Below are positions 21,571 to 32,441 of a DNA stretch of 64,000 nt, piece after piece. The notes under the pieces are model-generated. The model worked only from the letters and a program-made list of their open reading frames with translations. It searched no databases and was not told where the DNA came from. This stretch comes from Ilex aquifolium. Lineage: Eukaryota > Streptophyta > Magnoliopsida > Aquifoliales > Aquifoliaceae. The stretch spans positions 16,272,051-16,336,050 of the forward strand of contig OX637391.1 in NCBI GenBank assembly GCA_951799425.1, in the 5' to 3' direction. The position numbers and the translations under genes are program-made. The first letter of the stretch is position 1, and every line of letters begins with the position of its first letter.

Positions 21571-22220
21571 TTACAATTCCTCAATTTTCTTTGGGTCCAT
21601 CTTCACTACACCCGCAGAAATAATGTGCCCTAGGAATGAAATTTTCTTTTGAGCAAACTCACATTTTTTCGGTTTCAAATAAAGCTGTGTTTCCCTCAAC
21701 TTTCTCAAAGCCAACCTGAGGTGCTCAACATGCTCCTCTAGGGTCTCGCTATAAACAACTATGTCATCCAAATAAATCACCATGAAGTGATCCAAGTATT
21801 TCTGAAATACATTGGTCATTAAGTTGCAGAACATGGCAGGGGCATTTGTTAAACCAAAAGGCATGACTAAAAACTCATATGACCCATACCTCGTCACACA
21901 AGTTGTCTTCACCTCATCCCTTTCTGTAATATTCTGACTTGATGATATCCCAAGCGTAGGTCCATCTTGGTGAAAAAGACTGCTTTCCCCAATTGATCGA
22001 ACAACTCGTCAACGAGCGGGATTAGATAGTTGTTCTTGACAGTTACTTTGTTTAGGGCCTTGTAATCAACGCAAAGCCATAAGGAAACATACTTCTTCTT
22101 TTGAAACAGGACAGGAGCTCCATATGGAGCTTTAGAAGGTCTAATGAACCCAATGTCTAATAAACCACCAAGCTTCTTCCTTAACTCCGCAAACTTTGAT
22201 GGAGACATACGATAAGGCAC
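21571..22220 (-). pseudogene. Chromovirus reverse transcriptase
   Basis: Two overlapping frames, 22220-21909 and 21912-21571, give [62 protein letters not shown], then YEFLVMPFGLTNAPAMF, the catalytic YLDD (IYLDDIVVYS) and FLGHIISAGVVKMDP. The frame changes at about 21910. Catalytic residues are present. Confidence 0.88.
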
Positions 22221-22229
22221 TTAGGCAGG

Positions 22230-23410
22230 AATTTTTGCCCCTGGAATCAACTCGATGGCATGGTCAATCTCTTGCCTCGGTGGTAATCTAGCTGGAAATT
22301 CTTTGGGTGCCACATCCCTGAATTCAACCAGCAACTATTGTACTGGTTTAGGGACTTGCAAAGCTTTAGACTCCTCATCCTCAAAGAAAATAGTCAAATA
22401 TGTTGTTTTTCCTCTTCGCAAGTCATCTTTCACTCGCAAGGTAGATAACATTTCCCTTAAAGACTTAGCCTTGATGAGACGAACAAAACAAGGACTGTGC
22501 ATGTCCATAACAAACATTCCATGCAAGTGAGGATTCACCGACACATTTGCGTTAGTAAGAAATTTCAGCCATAGGATCACTTGAAAAACGTTGAGAGGGA
22601 CTGCCATAAAGTCACACAGTCCTTGCCAATCACCAACTTTAGTGGGACATCTTTAGCAACACCGCTTACTGGTTTTGTTTCTGAATTGATAGTCTTGATC
22701 TGGCTAGAGTCTTTCGTCAAATCCAAGCTAAGTCGCTACACTTTCTGATCAGAAACAAAGTTATGCGTCGTGCCTGTATCACCATCGCCTAGACATCCAC
22801 ATTGTTAATCTAAATCTACACGAACATCAATCCCCTCCTTGCCATCGTCTTCTCTTTGCGAATTGCATTAAGGAGCTGCAATGGATTGAATCGTGTAGGC
22901 TCGTCTGAAAGGTCAGTATCCTCAACCATGAGGGCACTGAGTTTCTCCTTCTTTGGAAAATTTATGATACGATGAGGGTCATTGCAGTTGAAATAGCTTA
23001 AGTCTGCACGTCCCTTTGACGTAGAGGGTTTGTCGGTCTGCTAATCTATGCTGCTGGACTTCTCAACCTTCTTCTTTTGCTTATCGTTCTTTTGAAACTT
23101 GGGTTTCCCTTTAGACTCCTTCTCCAGAGGGTTGGCCTACATCTTGTAATCAACCAACGCGTCTGATACGGACATAGCAGCGGGTAAATCCTTCACCCTT
23201 TGCCGACAAAGTTCAGCCTGTGCCCAAGTTTGAAGGCCAAACATGAAGTTGAATAGCTTATCTTTCTCTGACATATTTTTAATGTCAAGCATTAGGGACG
23301 AGAACTACTTCACGTACTCCCTCACTATGCTTATGTGTAGAAGCTTTATCAAAGCATTACAGGCTTGCCAAGCCGTGTTGCTTGGAATGAATTGCTCCTT
23401 CATTTCAGTA
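22230..23410 (-). pseudogene. Chromovirus gag and protease region, decayed
   Basis: MKEQFIPSNTAWQACNALIK, FSSLMLDIKNMSEKDKLFNF and RQRVKDLPAAMSVSDALVDY are gag; a decayed zinc knuckle (YFNCNDPHRIINFPK, first Cys lost) is near 22990. The protease site is not clearly preserved. VAPKEFPARLPPRQEIDHAI is the conserved lead-in to RT. Confidence 0.7.
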
Positions 23411-23994
23411 TGCTTTGTTTGGTACAATGAAAAAATGGAAGGATGAAAAATTGGAATGATGGAAAGTTGGAGGGATATATAAAACATCATGATTGGTAAG
23501 GAATGATGAAAAAGTGAATGGATAAATTTTCCTTCCAACTCACCAAAATCAATCCCTCCAAAATTAAAAGGAAAGTGGATGAAAAGTTAATTATTAGTGT
23601 TGAAATGTATCTTATTTTTCTATATATCCTTTGATATATACATATATTATGTATCCTTAATTTCATATATAAATACAATGATAAAATATGTTTTTATATT
23701 TTTTTAAAAAAAAAATAAAAAAATTAAAAATTAAAAATTAAAAATAAAAAAATATTTTTTCATCGCACAAAAAAAAATTAATCATTTTTATTTTCCATCC
23801 ATCGTACCAAACACAAAGGAAAGAAAGTGTATCGTTCCTACTTTCCTTCCTTGGAGGATCGAAAGTGTATCCCTCCTACCAAACACAAAGGAAAGAAAAT
23901 GTATCATTCCTACTTTCATTCCTTGGAGGGTAGAAAGTGTATCCCTCATACTTTCTATTCCTCCTACTTTCCATCCTTCTTACCAAATTGAGCA
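23411..23994. mobile_element. MITE copy A, PIF/Harbinger (Tourist)-like
   Basis: Begins tgctttgtttggta and ends taccaaattgagca, inverted termini with purine-rich subterminal text (ggaaggatg / catccttc). Right flank tta, left flank gta. It is 584 bp and lacks the extra GACACGA insert present in copies B and C. Confidence 0.8.
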
Positions 23995-24276
23995 TTAGAG
24001 ATCATTCTTCATATTAGGGCTTCAAGTAAGTTGTCGAGATTTATTATCATAAATATTTGAGAAATACATTGTTTATTGTCTTTTTCCTTTTTTAGATCAG
24101 CTTAAATCTATATTTATTGGTTGAAATTGAAATCGTTACAAAGGAAGTTGTTGTTTCGTTATCACTTCTTTAAATTAATAATTGAAAGTAGTTTTCTTGG
24201 ATATAAAAATACTAACATTACTATAAATCATAGTATTATACAAACATATAAAAATATTTGATGCTGGATGTGATAA

Positions 24277-25668
24277 TGTAAGTTTCGAATGCAAATGAAT
24301 ATTATATCCAGTGCGAGATGTATGAAATGCCGGAAGTGTGGTTTTTAGGATTCGGGGTCGAAATGTGTGAAAATGGGGCCCTGGTCAATGTGTTTGACCT
24401 ACTTAATCCTAATTGTGATTAATGTGAGAGATTTTGGAGATTTAGGGAGAAAATGTGATCCCAAAATCTAATGTGTCAGTGTGTGAGTGGACAGTGAGGT
24501 AACCGGGGTTAACGAGGCACTTTGGGTTGAATCATCTTGCATGTATTAGTGCATGATTAATTATTAAATGTGATAAACATATTGACATTATAATTACAAA
24601 TGCGTTAGGTGGAACATGTAGAACAATTGGTGTTGAGACAGATACGGTAACACCGAAGGGATCCACTGGTAGGTCTGAAGGCCGGTAAATCTGTAAACTT
24701 GAGGTGGGTATATAACTTTATATGTTTTGGAAATGTTATTATAAGATGATAGTAAATGATATAATTTAAAAGCAATTCTCTACGATTATGTGCTATGTGC
24801 TATATGATTGAATGATGTTTTGTGCTGTGTATTGTGAAATGTGGCGCACTGTCTGAGACAGGAACGTCGATGCCTAATCACTGGGCGTGCAGTGGTGTGC
24901 TAGCACTGTGGTGTTCCCAAGAGGTTCGGGAGACATGGATCCATGTGGGATCGATTACCCGATGAGGGGTAGTATAGATATGTTGTGGCTTGTGAATTCT
25001 TTGGAATTGGATTGATGTTGTTGTTTGATACGTATATCTACGTAGTATCTACTTACTTTTGTGTATTACTATTATTTCCATTTCATATACAACATGTATA
25101 ATCACTGAGCGCGTAGTTTGGCTCACACCCCTATAGTTTCTTTTTTCATGTAATATCGAGGGAGTTGCATATCAGTCCACTGTCCAGTCGGTTGAGTATT
25201 ATCTCGTGGAGTTGAATTCAATCCGAAGTAGTCCAACGAAGTTGATGTGATATTACTCAGGTTGTATGTTCGTTAATTATGTATTTAGTTTTAATGAGTG
25301 AGTGATACAGGTTGAATGTTTGTATAATTATTTGTTGGGTTGTATATTAAATTGAGTGAGAGATTATTATAGCAGGTTAATAGTGTATAATTGTAAACAG
25401 ACTCAACAAGCATACTTTGTGAGGTATGCTATGTGGGTGTTGGATTTTTGTATATGTATATGACTTGAAAAAAGAAATGGTACATATGTTATATATGGTA
25501 CAAGTTATGAGTCAGGCATTACCATCATGCTTAATGGCTAAGGTGATAGGCAGTGTTGTTGCACCTGTGGGATTATTTAGTGTTTTATTAATCCAGATAC
25601 ATATGTAAACAGGTGTATCAAAAACGTAGTCGCGTATCATCCTTGTGAGACCAGGATGGGGCATGACA
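24277..25668 (+). mobile_element. 5' LTR of a Tekay-like Ty3/gypsy element
   Basis: The start TGTAAGTTTCG and end GGGGCATGACA are proposed. The end is fixed by the primer site nearby; the start is less certain. About 1.39 kb, long as in Tekay/Del. Confidence 0.55.
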
Positions 25669-25675
25669 AATTAGT

Positions 25676-25687
25676 TGGTATCAGAGC
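25676..25687 (+). promoter_or_regulatory. Primer binding site, initiator tRNA-Met
   Basis: TGGTATCAGAGC is the complement of the 3' end of plant initiator tRNA-Met, eight bases after the LTR end. Confidence 0.85.
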
Positions 25688-25852
25688 TAGAGTTAATAAT
25701 TCTGTAATCGAGTTGAGTCTAGTGTGACAGTGGAGTTAGGGATTGGTCTATTTAGGTAGGGTGTTAGAGGTCCGTGTGAGTGTGTGGAATATATAATGCA
25801 TGCCATCATTACCCAAATGCGATATTAATATTTATTACAGCGATACATGGAG

Positions 25853-26322
25853 CCGAAAGGGTCCTCTGCTCGGGCTGGTGATAGAAGAAAAAGACTCCAG
25901 GTAGAGGAGGAACTAGGTGATCAGGGGGCTAGGCAACTATGAGAGGTAGCAGCTAAGTATTTTGAGCAACACACAATGTGAGTGGAGACAATGAAGCCCA
26001 GGGGTACATTGTACGATCAATTTAAAAAGCTAGATCCATCAATATTCACGGGAACCGCAGGTCCATTGGAAGTAGAGAATTGGTTACGGCGCATTGAGAA
26101 GATATTCAGGGTGATGGGAGTTGGTGAGGAAGATAAATTGTTGTTGACCACTTTTATGCTAACAGAAAAGGCCCAGTATTGGTGGGAGGCCACGGAGAGA
26201 GCATTATTGCCAGTATGCAATGAGGGGAAGGCCAGTTCAGTTCCTAGAACTCCCACTTGGCGACAGTTTACGGATGTTTTTGACAAGAAGTATTTTCCTT
26301 TGAGTTATCGGTACCAGAAACA
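25853..26322 (+). pseudogene. gag: Gag fragment of the Tekay-like element
   Basis: After ATG at 25848-25850 region, MEPKGSSARAGDRRKR, a stop, then LDPSIFTGTAGPLEVENWLR, IEKIFRVMGVGEEDK, AQYWWEA and TWRQFTDVFDKKYFPLSYRY. This is the retrotransposon gag domain. Homology ends at RYQK (about 26322), where unrelated sequence begins. No pol follows. Confidence 0.8.
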
Positions 26323-26420
26323 TAACTGCCAGCAAGATTGTGTACTCCTTTATTATTCCCAAAAAGGAAGAGTTGTGAAATATAACTGCCAGCAAGATCA
26401 TTGCCGAATGGATACACGTC
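26323..26420. repeat. Short direct repeat at mosaic junction
   Basis: ataactgccagcaagat occurs at 26322 and 26382, separated by about 45 bp. It sits at the border of gag and the Mutator-like fragment. Confidence 0.5.
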
Positions 26421-26439
26421 GGTTGGACAAATGTTGTAA

Positions 26440-27206
26440 AGCTTTCTTCCGCTTTGAATTGAATTTTGTTGACAATTAAGTGAACTGAATATATATGCAT
26501 ACAACAAAGATTATTGTAAAGTGAAATTCAACAATTTGTACACTAAACAAAATTCTACTAATGATAGTGAAGTCATACACAATCAAAATGTATATAGTGA
26601 AACCAAGTACTTATTTCATTAGTGCTCCCAAAATATTTATCATATACTTTCTTTTAGTTCGTTATGGCCATTCGGAAAGTACTAAAAGAAAAAGTCATTT
26701 TTGGGAGGCAATTGATTCATAATCTGCGATTTAATCTTGCCAACCATGTTTACGATCGGCAAATGACGAGCCTTAAGGATATATGCATTAAACAAATCCT
26801 TAGTGTTAGGATACATCTTGTCACAATGTTGCCCTTTGAAATGCGCATTAGACCATTTCTCGTAGTAAAGATTTGCAAGTAATCTCTATGCGATTTGTCC
26901 TCCCTCCCGCTTAAATAAATTTAGCTTCAACTAAAATAAGTTCTTATTGGAACATATGCACACTCCTAGAACATATAAACAATTTTTTCCCTACACGAAT
27001 TTGAGTAACGAACACCATTGAATTGGTCTCTAAGATTTGCATTCAAATGCTGAAGACAAAATGCATGGTAAACATTAGGAAACACATTCAGCATAGTTTC
27101 GAGTAAACCCATATTTGATTCAATATCCAAGTAATATCTTGGTCTGAATTTAAAATTCTAGAGAACTATTGTTCAAGAAATCAAAACTAGATTGATTTGC
27201 TCTCAG
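26440..27206 (-). pseudogene. Mutator-like transposase fragment 1 (with unoccupied MITE site)
   Basis: It aligns with 31130-32850: aattaagtg...gaatatatat, the block gattcataatctg to ccttagtgttagg, and the stretch to ctctcagaatc. About 390 bp present in the other copy are missing after gggaggca (26713). At 26800-26802 the continuous text atccttagtgtt is the site where copy B carries a MITE. On - it encodes part of the transposase around FNAYILEARHLPIV. Confidence 0.75.
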
Positions 27207-27390
27207 AATCGTAGTAAGCATATTGACACAAGGTTCCATTTCATTAGAGAGTATGTGACCAAGAAAGAGGTGGAGCTCAAGTTTGTGAAGTCTCAAGATC
27301 AAATTGCTGATATTTTCACTAAACCCCTCAAAGAGGATGTCTTTTGCAAATTGAGAAGTTTGCTTGGAGTTGAGAAGAAAAATCATGTTT
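27207..27390 (+). pseudogene. Ty1/copia RNase H C-terminus
   Basis: The frame SKHIDTRFHFIREYVTKKEV, ELKFVKSQDQIADIFTKPL and KLRSLLGV is the conserved end of copia RNase H and stops at TAA 27390. Everything upstream in the copia element is missing; it joins the Mutator-like fragment directly. Confidence 0.92.
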
Positions 27391-27402
27391 AAGGGGGGGG
27401 GG
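27391..27402 (+). promoter_or_regulatory. Polypurine tract of copia element
   Basis: A run of ten G after AA directly precedes the LTR start TGTTGAAAG. Confidence 0.85.
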
Positions 27403-27736
27403 TGTTGAAAGAAAAATAATAAACATGACTTTTCATGTTCTAGGAGTTATTTTTATGCATTTAATTTTTTGTATTAGTGGGTAATCAATTTGGTATTAGT
27501 GGGGGACAAAGTAATTGTGGTATTTTAATTCTCCAAGTAATGGAGGAGTGGGGTCTTTATTATTGCATTATGTAGTGGGGCTATTTTATATGTTATGTGT
27601 TATATATGAGTGTCTATATATATCCTATATAATACATCCATTTGAATATGAGTGAATAGAAAGAGTTCTTACTATCTTCAATAGTCTCTTCCATTATTTT
27701 TTTTGTGAGTGTGTGATAGTCCTCTAGATTCCAACA
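27403..27736 (+). mobile_element. 3' LTR of copia element
   Basis: Starts TGTTGAAAGAAA and ends GATTCCAACA (334 bp; inverted TGTTG/CAACA). aataaacatgac occurs just inside the start and just outside the end. Confidence 0.88.
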
Positions 27737-27747
27737 ATAAACATGAC

Positions 27748-28130
27748 ATGGACTTCGATTTGGTAGACTATAACCTCAAAGACATTGCTGAACTCATCAA
27801 CTTGTCTGAGATATTACTGGAGCAAAACTCTGCGGACATTGAACCACAAAAAAAAAAAAAAAAAAAAAAAAACTGAACAATCTTCATAGAAAATGGATAA
27901 AATGTAGAACTGAGGTTGGAACTAACACAATCATTTAAAACAATGCACTTCTGAAAAAAGAATATGTGAGGTCAGAAGGTCTTCTAAATATTGAAAACAA
28001 ATTTTTCTAAGAGTAGCCTTGATCTTGGATGAAGGGAGATCAAAACAATAGAAAAACTGCGTCAAGGATGAGAATGAAACCTTAACAACGGAAATATTGT
28101 CCATGAAAAACAATAGAGAAACAACTGCCC
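27748..28130 (+). other. Coding-like fragment of unknown origin
   Basis: MDFDLVDYNLKDIAELINLS continues to about 27840, then a 29-base A run (27848-27872 region) and stops. It might be a 5' part of the Ulp1-like gene that follows. Sequence to 28760 has scattered Lys-rich, coiled-coil-like text but no motif. Confidence 0.3.
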
Positions 28131-28765
28131 ATCAAAAATAGTTATGAAAGAGACAAGAACCAAGAAGTGCTGGAAGACAGAGTGGTTGACCTAGAAAACT
28201 CATGGCATGACAGAGAAAAAAAATCCGTAAATTGGAAAATATGATTTAGAGAAGATGGAGAAAACAATGCAAAAACTCTTGGACAATAATAAATCCCTAC
28301 GAAATAAAGTGGACCATTTGCCTGTGCATGTAGTAAGACAACAGCAAGCAGACATCCATGGTGAAGACTATTAAAAAGAAAGCAAGAAAAAGGAAGAGAG
28401 ATTTTGATTTCAATTAATTTTTGAAAAAACATCCAGATCAAAAGTCGTCAAAGATTCCCTACTGCTTCGACAAACAAAGATGAAATGGTAAATTAAAGTA
28501 GAGGAAATAGTGGATTGGATGAAATTCCAAGTGTTAAACATTATATTGAAAAAAAAAATTAACAAAAAAAATTGAGCTGAGTCAGAATGTACTTGTCTAC
28601 TAACTGTTGCAATTTTGATAAAATACATCAAAATTTGAAAACAGAAGAAAATCTTATGTGAAATAATATATTCATCAACATATTTCATTGTCTAAGTTTT
28701 TTGAGGAAAAACACCAATATAAGCACATGAATACTGTTTATTAACATTGTCCACCAACTTTTCAG

Positions 28766-30600
28766 GGCACAAATCTAGAATGGTTTGGAAGTGGATACAC
28801 TCATTAGTGTGGAAGACATTTACCATAGTTTAAAAGAGACACAAATTTCTAGCAATGTAAGTTTATGTTACAGTGAGATATATTTTGTAATGATTTATGG
28901 TTCATCATGTGCAGATAATCGATTGTTGGGCAGAGCTAGCAACCGAAATGCAAGGAAAGATGGAGGCCAGAACTTTAACCCAAGACATGTTGAACAACCC
29001 ATCGTTTAGTCTACCATGTTTCTTAAGTCGGGTGATGGGTAAGTGAAAATTCCCAAAATTAAAATGAAAAATCCATTATATATGTAACATTCTAATGAAA
29101 TTACTTGACACGTATAGACCTTGGTAACTGATGGGGACTCGGAAATAACAGCCCAAGCCCAGCAGATGAACTGCTAGTGGGTTTTGCTAGCTGGTTTAAA
29201 AGAGAAGTTGATCTATCGAGAGATGGTACAGTATATAGGTGGTTCACCTTAGCCGATTGACTAAGGTTACGTCCACTAGAATGGAGTCTCTTGCTCCTAG
29301 AGGTCGTGTATTGATTTAAGGTGAGTACAAGTCGGTTACAGGCACTGGGCCTTCACAAATGTATATGCCCTATCTCGCTGGATATCTGGGAATGAAGAGC
29401 GCAATGGGGAGACCAAGGTGAAGATCCAGAGAGGAGGAAAAAGGAGACCGCCTCCCAATTGCATAGCACTGTTCTATTTACACGGGTCGTTCGTCCTAGT
29501 GTTCCTGATGGCCCCTCCTGCCTTCTTCCTGATCTTGTGGGGGACCTCCCGTCCTTGTCCTGCAAAAGCTTGTGCTAGCCGACGCCCCTGCGCCCACGAT
29601 CTCTGGGTCGTTATGCACCACCTCCTCCTGCGTTCGGGGACGTGTAATTGTCTTAGGTTTCAGATATGGTCCCATTGTCTCTTGGACACGTGGCGTGATG
29701 GGATCCTTTCCAGGACAAGGGGGTGATTTCTTTTTCCCAGATTGTCCTTTGCCTGCTACTGGATTGGGCTGGGACTGGGCTGCTGGTCCTCCGGAGCCGT
29801 TGGACTTGATCTTTGGGCCCTTCCTGCTCTTTATCGTGGGCTAATTGGAGGCACTTCCTTTGGGCTAATAAGCCCAACTTCTGGGTTCTCAAGGTATACT
29901 GGGCTCCGAGGCCATGGCGGCTCATGCCCAAAATTCCATCCTTATCAGTAACAAACCTACACGTGGTGCAAAATATTGTCAAAAATAGATAGAGAAAAAA
30001 GTTATAGAGGCAAAGAACTCCTACCTTTACTTGCGGTTTCCAATGAATGCACGCGGATACAAGCCTCAACATGAACAACCATTGCACTAGACATAGCTCA
30101 TATTTGATTACCAAGAACATAGACAGAAGTACTACAATTCAATGATGCCAAGTACTAAAAAAGGTCATGACTTTTGGATGAAGGACGCAATAAAATTGAT
30201 AAGTGTATGTAAACTAATTGAGAAGTATAACAATATATTTTTTGACAATCTCACAGCGTTTATAAATGTGTAGAAAAAATTATGTTGACAAATTAATGAT
30301 GGAAAGCTACTAGCAAACAACAAGACAAGGAACTTCATCATCATCGAAACTTGATATATATCCAAAAGAATTTGATCACCCAATAGTATCGATGACAAAA
30401 CGCCCACAACAAGAAGATTGATAATAGGTAAAAATAGAAATAATCTAGACTTATAAATACAAATAGAATGTTCTTAATCAAATTCGTCAATGCAGGCTTG
30501 ATTGTGGAATACTTGTCCGCCAAAACATATAAAAATTGGTCAAGGGTGTCGAGATTGAACCAAAACTACCCGACAACAACATTAGAAATCTGGGAGCATT
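28766..30600 (+). pseudogene. Ulp1 (C48) protease-like pseudogene, split by a solo LTR
   Basis: Exon-like pieces with good splice sites: 28766-28856 (TTTTCAG before, GTAAGT after) and 28915-29036 (GTGCAG before, GTAAGTG after), the latter reading IIDCWAELATEMQGKMEART. After the solo LTR, YYNSMMPSTKKGHDFWMKD (near 30140-30200) and PQQED then MFLIKFVNAGLIVEYLSAKT (30468 onward) match the order of Ulp1-type SUMO proteases: Y-D-S-L, then Q-x-D-C-G-[MV]-F. The Asp of YDS is Asn here and the Cys codon is lost or sits at a splice border. Such domains occur in host genes and inside Mutator-like and CACTA elements; which applies here is open. Confidence 0.5.
29129..29947 (-). mobile_element. Solo LTR (Tat-type termini), 819 bp, target duplication GTAAC
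   Basis: Flanked by GTAAC at 29124-29128 and 29948-29952. On - it starts TGATAAGGATGG and ends CCCCATCA, like the TGATG...CATCA LTRs of elements 1 and 2; the text near its end on - (gtcaatcggctaaggtgaac) resembles the element 1 LTR (gtggattagccgag...gtgaac). It is clearly GC-richer than its surroundings. No internal region remains, so LTR-LTR recombination removed it. Confidence 0.9.
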
Positions 30601-30706
30601 AATGGTCAACATGTTACTGAACCACCCAAGTCATGGTTTGAAAATGAATTTGAAGCAACACAATTGTTGTCATAGTTTGAAAAATGAATGACTGTATTTT
30701 TTTTTG

Positions 30707-31046
30707 GTTAATAGCATTTTTGGTCCCTAAAATATCTAGTTTTTGTCAGTTTGGTCTATAAAATATCAATTATATCAATTTAGTCCCTAAAATATTTAAT
30801 TTGTGTCAAAATGATCTCTACATAGACGAACCGTTAAGTTTTTGACGGAATGATTACGTGTTGGACACGTGATACCGTCTGAAAGAGTGACATGTGGTTA
30901 CTTCTGTTAAAAAACTTAACGAATTGTCTGATTAGAGACCAAAGTGACACGAATTGAATACTTTAGGGACCAAATTGACAAAATCAATACTTTAAAAACC
31001 AACCTAACAAAAAATGCATATTTTATGGACCAAAAGTACTATTAAC
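30707..31046. mobile_element. Foldback MITE with GTTAATAG termini
   Basis: Left end gttaatagcatttttggtcc and right end ggaccaaaagtactattaac are inverted, and homology extends along almost the whole 340 bp (ggtccctaaaatat / tactttagggacc). Target duplication not resolved because of a T run on the left. Confidence 0.75.
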
Positions 31047-31835
31047 CCTTTTTCTTTACATCTTATTCAAATGTAACTACGTATGAACAGAGATGAGACT
31101 AGATTTTAATCATCTGATAAATGTGAAAATCTATTTCAATTTTGCATTGAACTGTATTGACAATTAAGTGACATGAATATATATCCAAAAAATTTATTCC
31201 ATAGACCAAAATATACTTTTGGACATTGAAATCACTTGCACAATGAAACGTAAACAATGAAACAACGTCAATATTGCACTTTCTTTTAGTTCTTTATGGT
31301 CATTCAGAAAGTACAAAAAGAAAAAAGTCATTTTTGGGAGGCAAAATCTTTTAGTTCTTTGGGCTTACCAAGTTGCTTCTTCGATAATGAAGGCAAAATC
31401 ATAACTTAGTCCAGAATAAACTCAGGGTGTCCAACAGTTGGTATATGATACATAGCCTCCGTATATGAATTGATGTAGGTGCTAATTTGATAATAATAGT
31501 CAACATAAGATTTTTGGAACTCTGATAAAGTGCAATAACTGCATGAGCACATGGGAACTCAATGGTGATATGAACATGTTTGATTCTCTATATCAACCGA
31601 TCTTGAATTCTCCTCTAAAATTGACTTGGACAAATCTTGCATAGTCCAAGTCATGCCCTCCTCAAATGTAGCCTTCAATCTTTTGTCCATTTTTGGGCAT
31701 GACACCCCATGCCATTTCATTGTCTCCAACTTCTTACTTACCATTTGATTCATAATCTGGGATTTAATCTTGCCAACCATGTTTACGATCGGCAAATGAC
31801 GAGCCTCAAGGATATATGCATTAAACAAATCCTTA

Positions 31836-32441
31836 TGCTCCGTTTGGTAGGAAGGATGGAAAGTAGGAGGGATATACTTTCCTTCCTTTGTGTTTGGTTG
31901 GATGGATGAAAAATAAAAATGACTAATTTTTTTTTTGTACTAGTTAAGATTAGGGGTGACAATCGAGTCATGTCGTGTCAAATTTGTGTTGAGTCATCAT
32001 AGGTTTATGTCAAACATAACTCAATTCATTTAACTAATTGTGTCGTGTCGAGTTGCGAGTTGACCTGTTTATTTATTTATTTTTTATTTATTATTTTTTT
32101 TAAAATTTATTTTTAAAATTTTTAAAAATATATATATATATATAAATACATATTTTATCATTGTATTTTTATATGAAATTAATGTATATATAATATATGT
32201 ATATATTAAAATATATATAGACAAATAAGATACATCTCAACACAAATAATTAACTTTCCATCCACTTTCCTTCCGATTTTGGAGGGATTGATTTTGGTGA
32301 GTTGGAAGGAAAGTTAATCCATCCACTTTTTCATCCTTCCTACTTTCCTTCCTTACCAAACATAATGTTTTATCTATCCCTCCCACTTTCTATCATTCCA
32401 ATTTTCCATCATTCCTTTTTTCCATCGTACCAAATGGAGCA
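31836..32441. mobile_element. MITE copy B, TTA target duplication proven by empty site
   Basis: Starts tgctccgtttggta and ends taccaaatggagca; TTA at 31833-31835 and 32442-32444. The paralogous site at 26800-26802 has one TTA and no element. TTA duplication and GTTTGGTA-type ends point to PIF/Harbinger (Tourist). It contains a GACACGA-type insert from about 31945. Confidence 0.92.

Larger units (their letters stand above)
19802..23410 (-). mobile_element. Reina-like chromovirus (Ty3/gypsy), decayed, 5' end lost
   Basis: On -, the order is gag (from 23410), protease region, RT, RNase H, integrase, chromodomain, polypurine tract, 3' LTR. The chromodomain and a very short LTR suggest the Reina clade. 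Many stops and frameshifts are present. The gag N-terminus and 5' LTR are absent: homology stops exactly at the MITE border at 23410. Confidence 0.85.

Noticed and set aside
29653-30120. 155-residue minus-strand open frame and several + frames across the solo LTR
   Set aside because: They cross the LTR border and its target duplication, have no motif, and owe their length to the high GC content.
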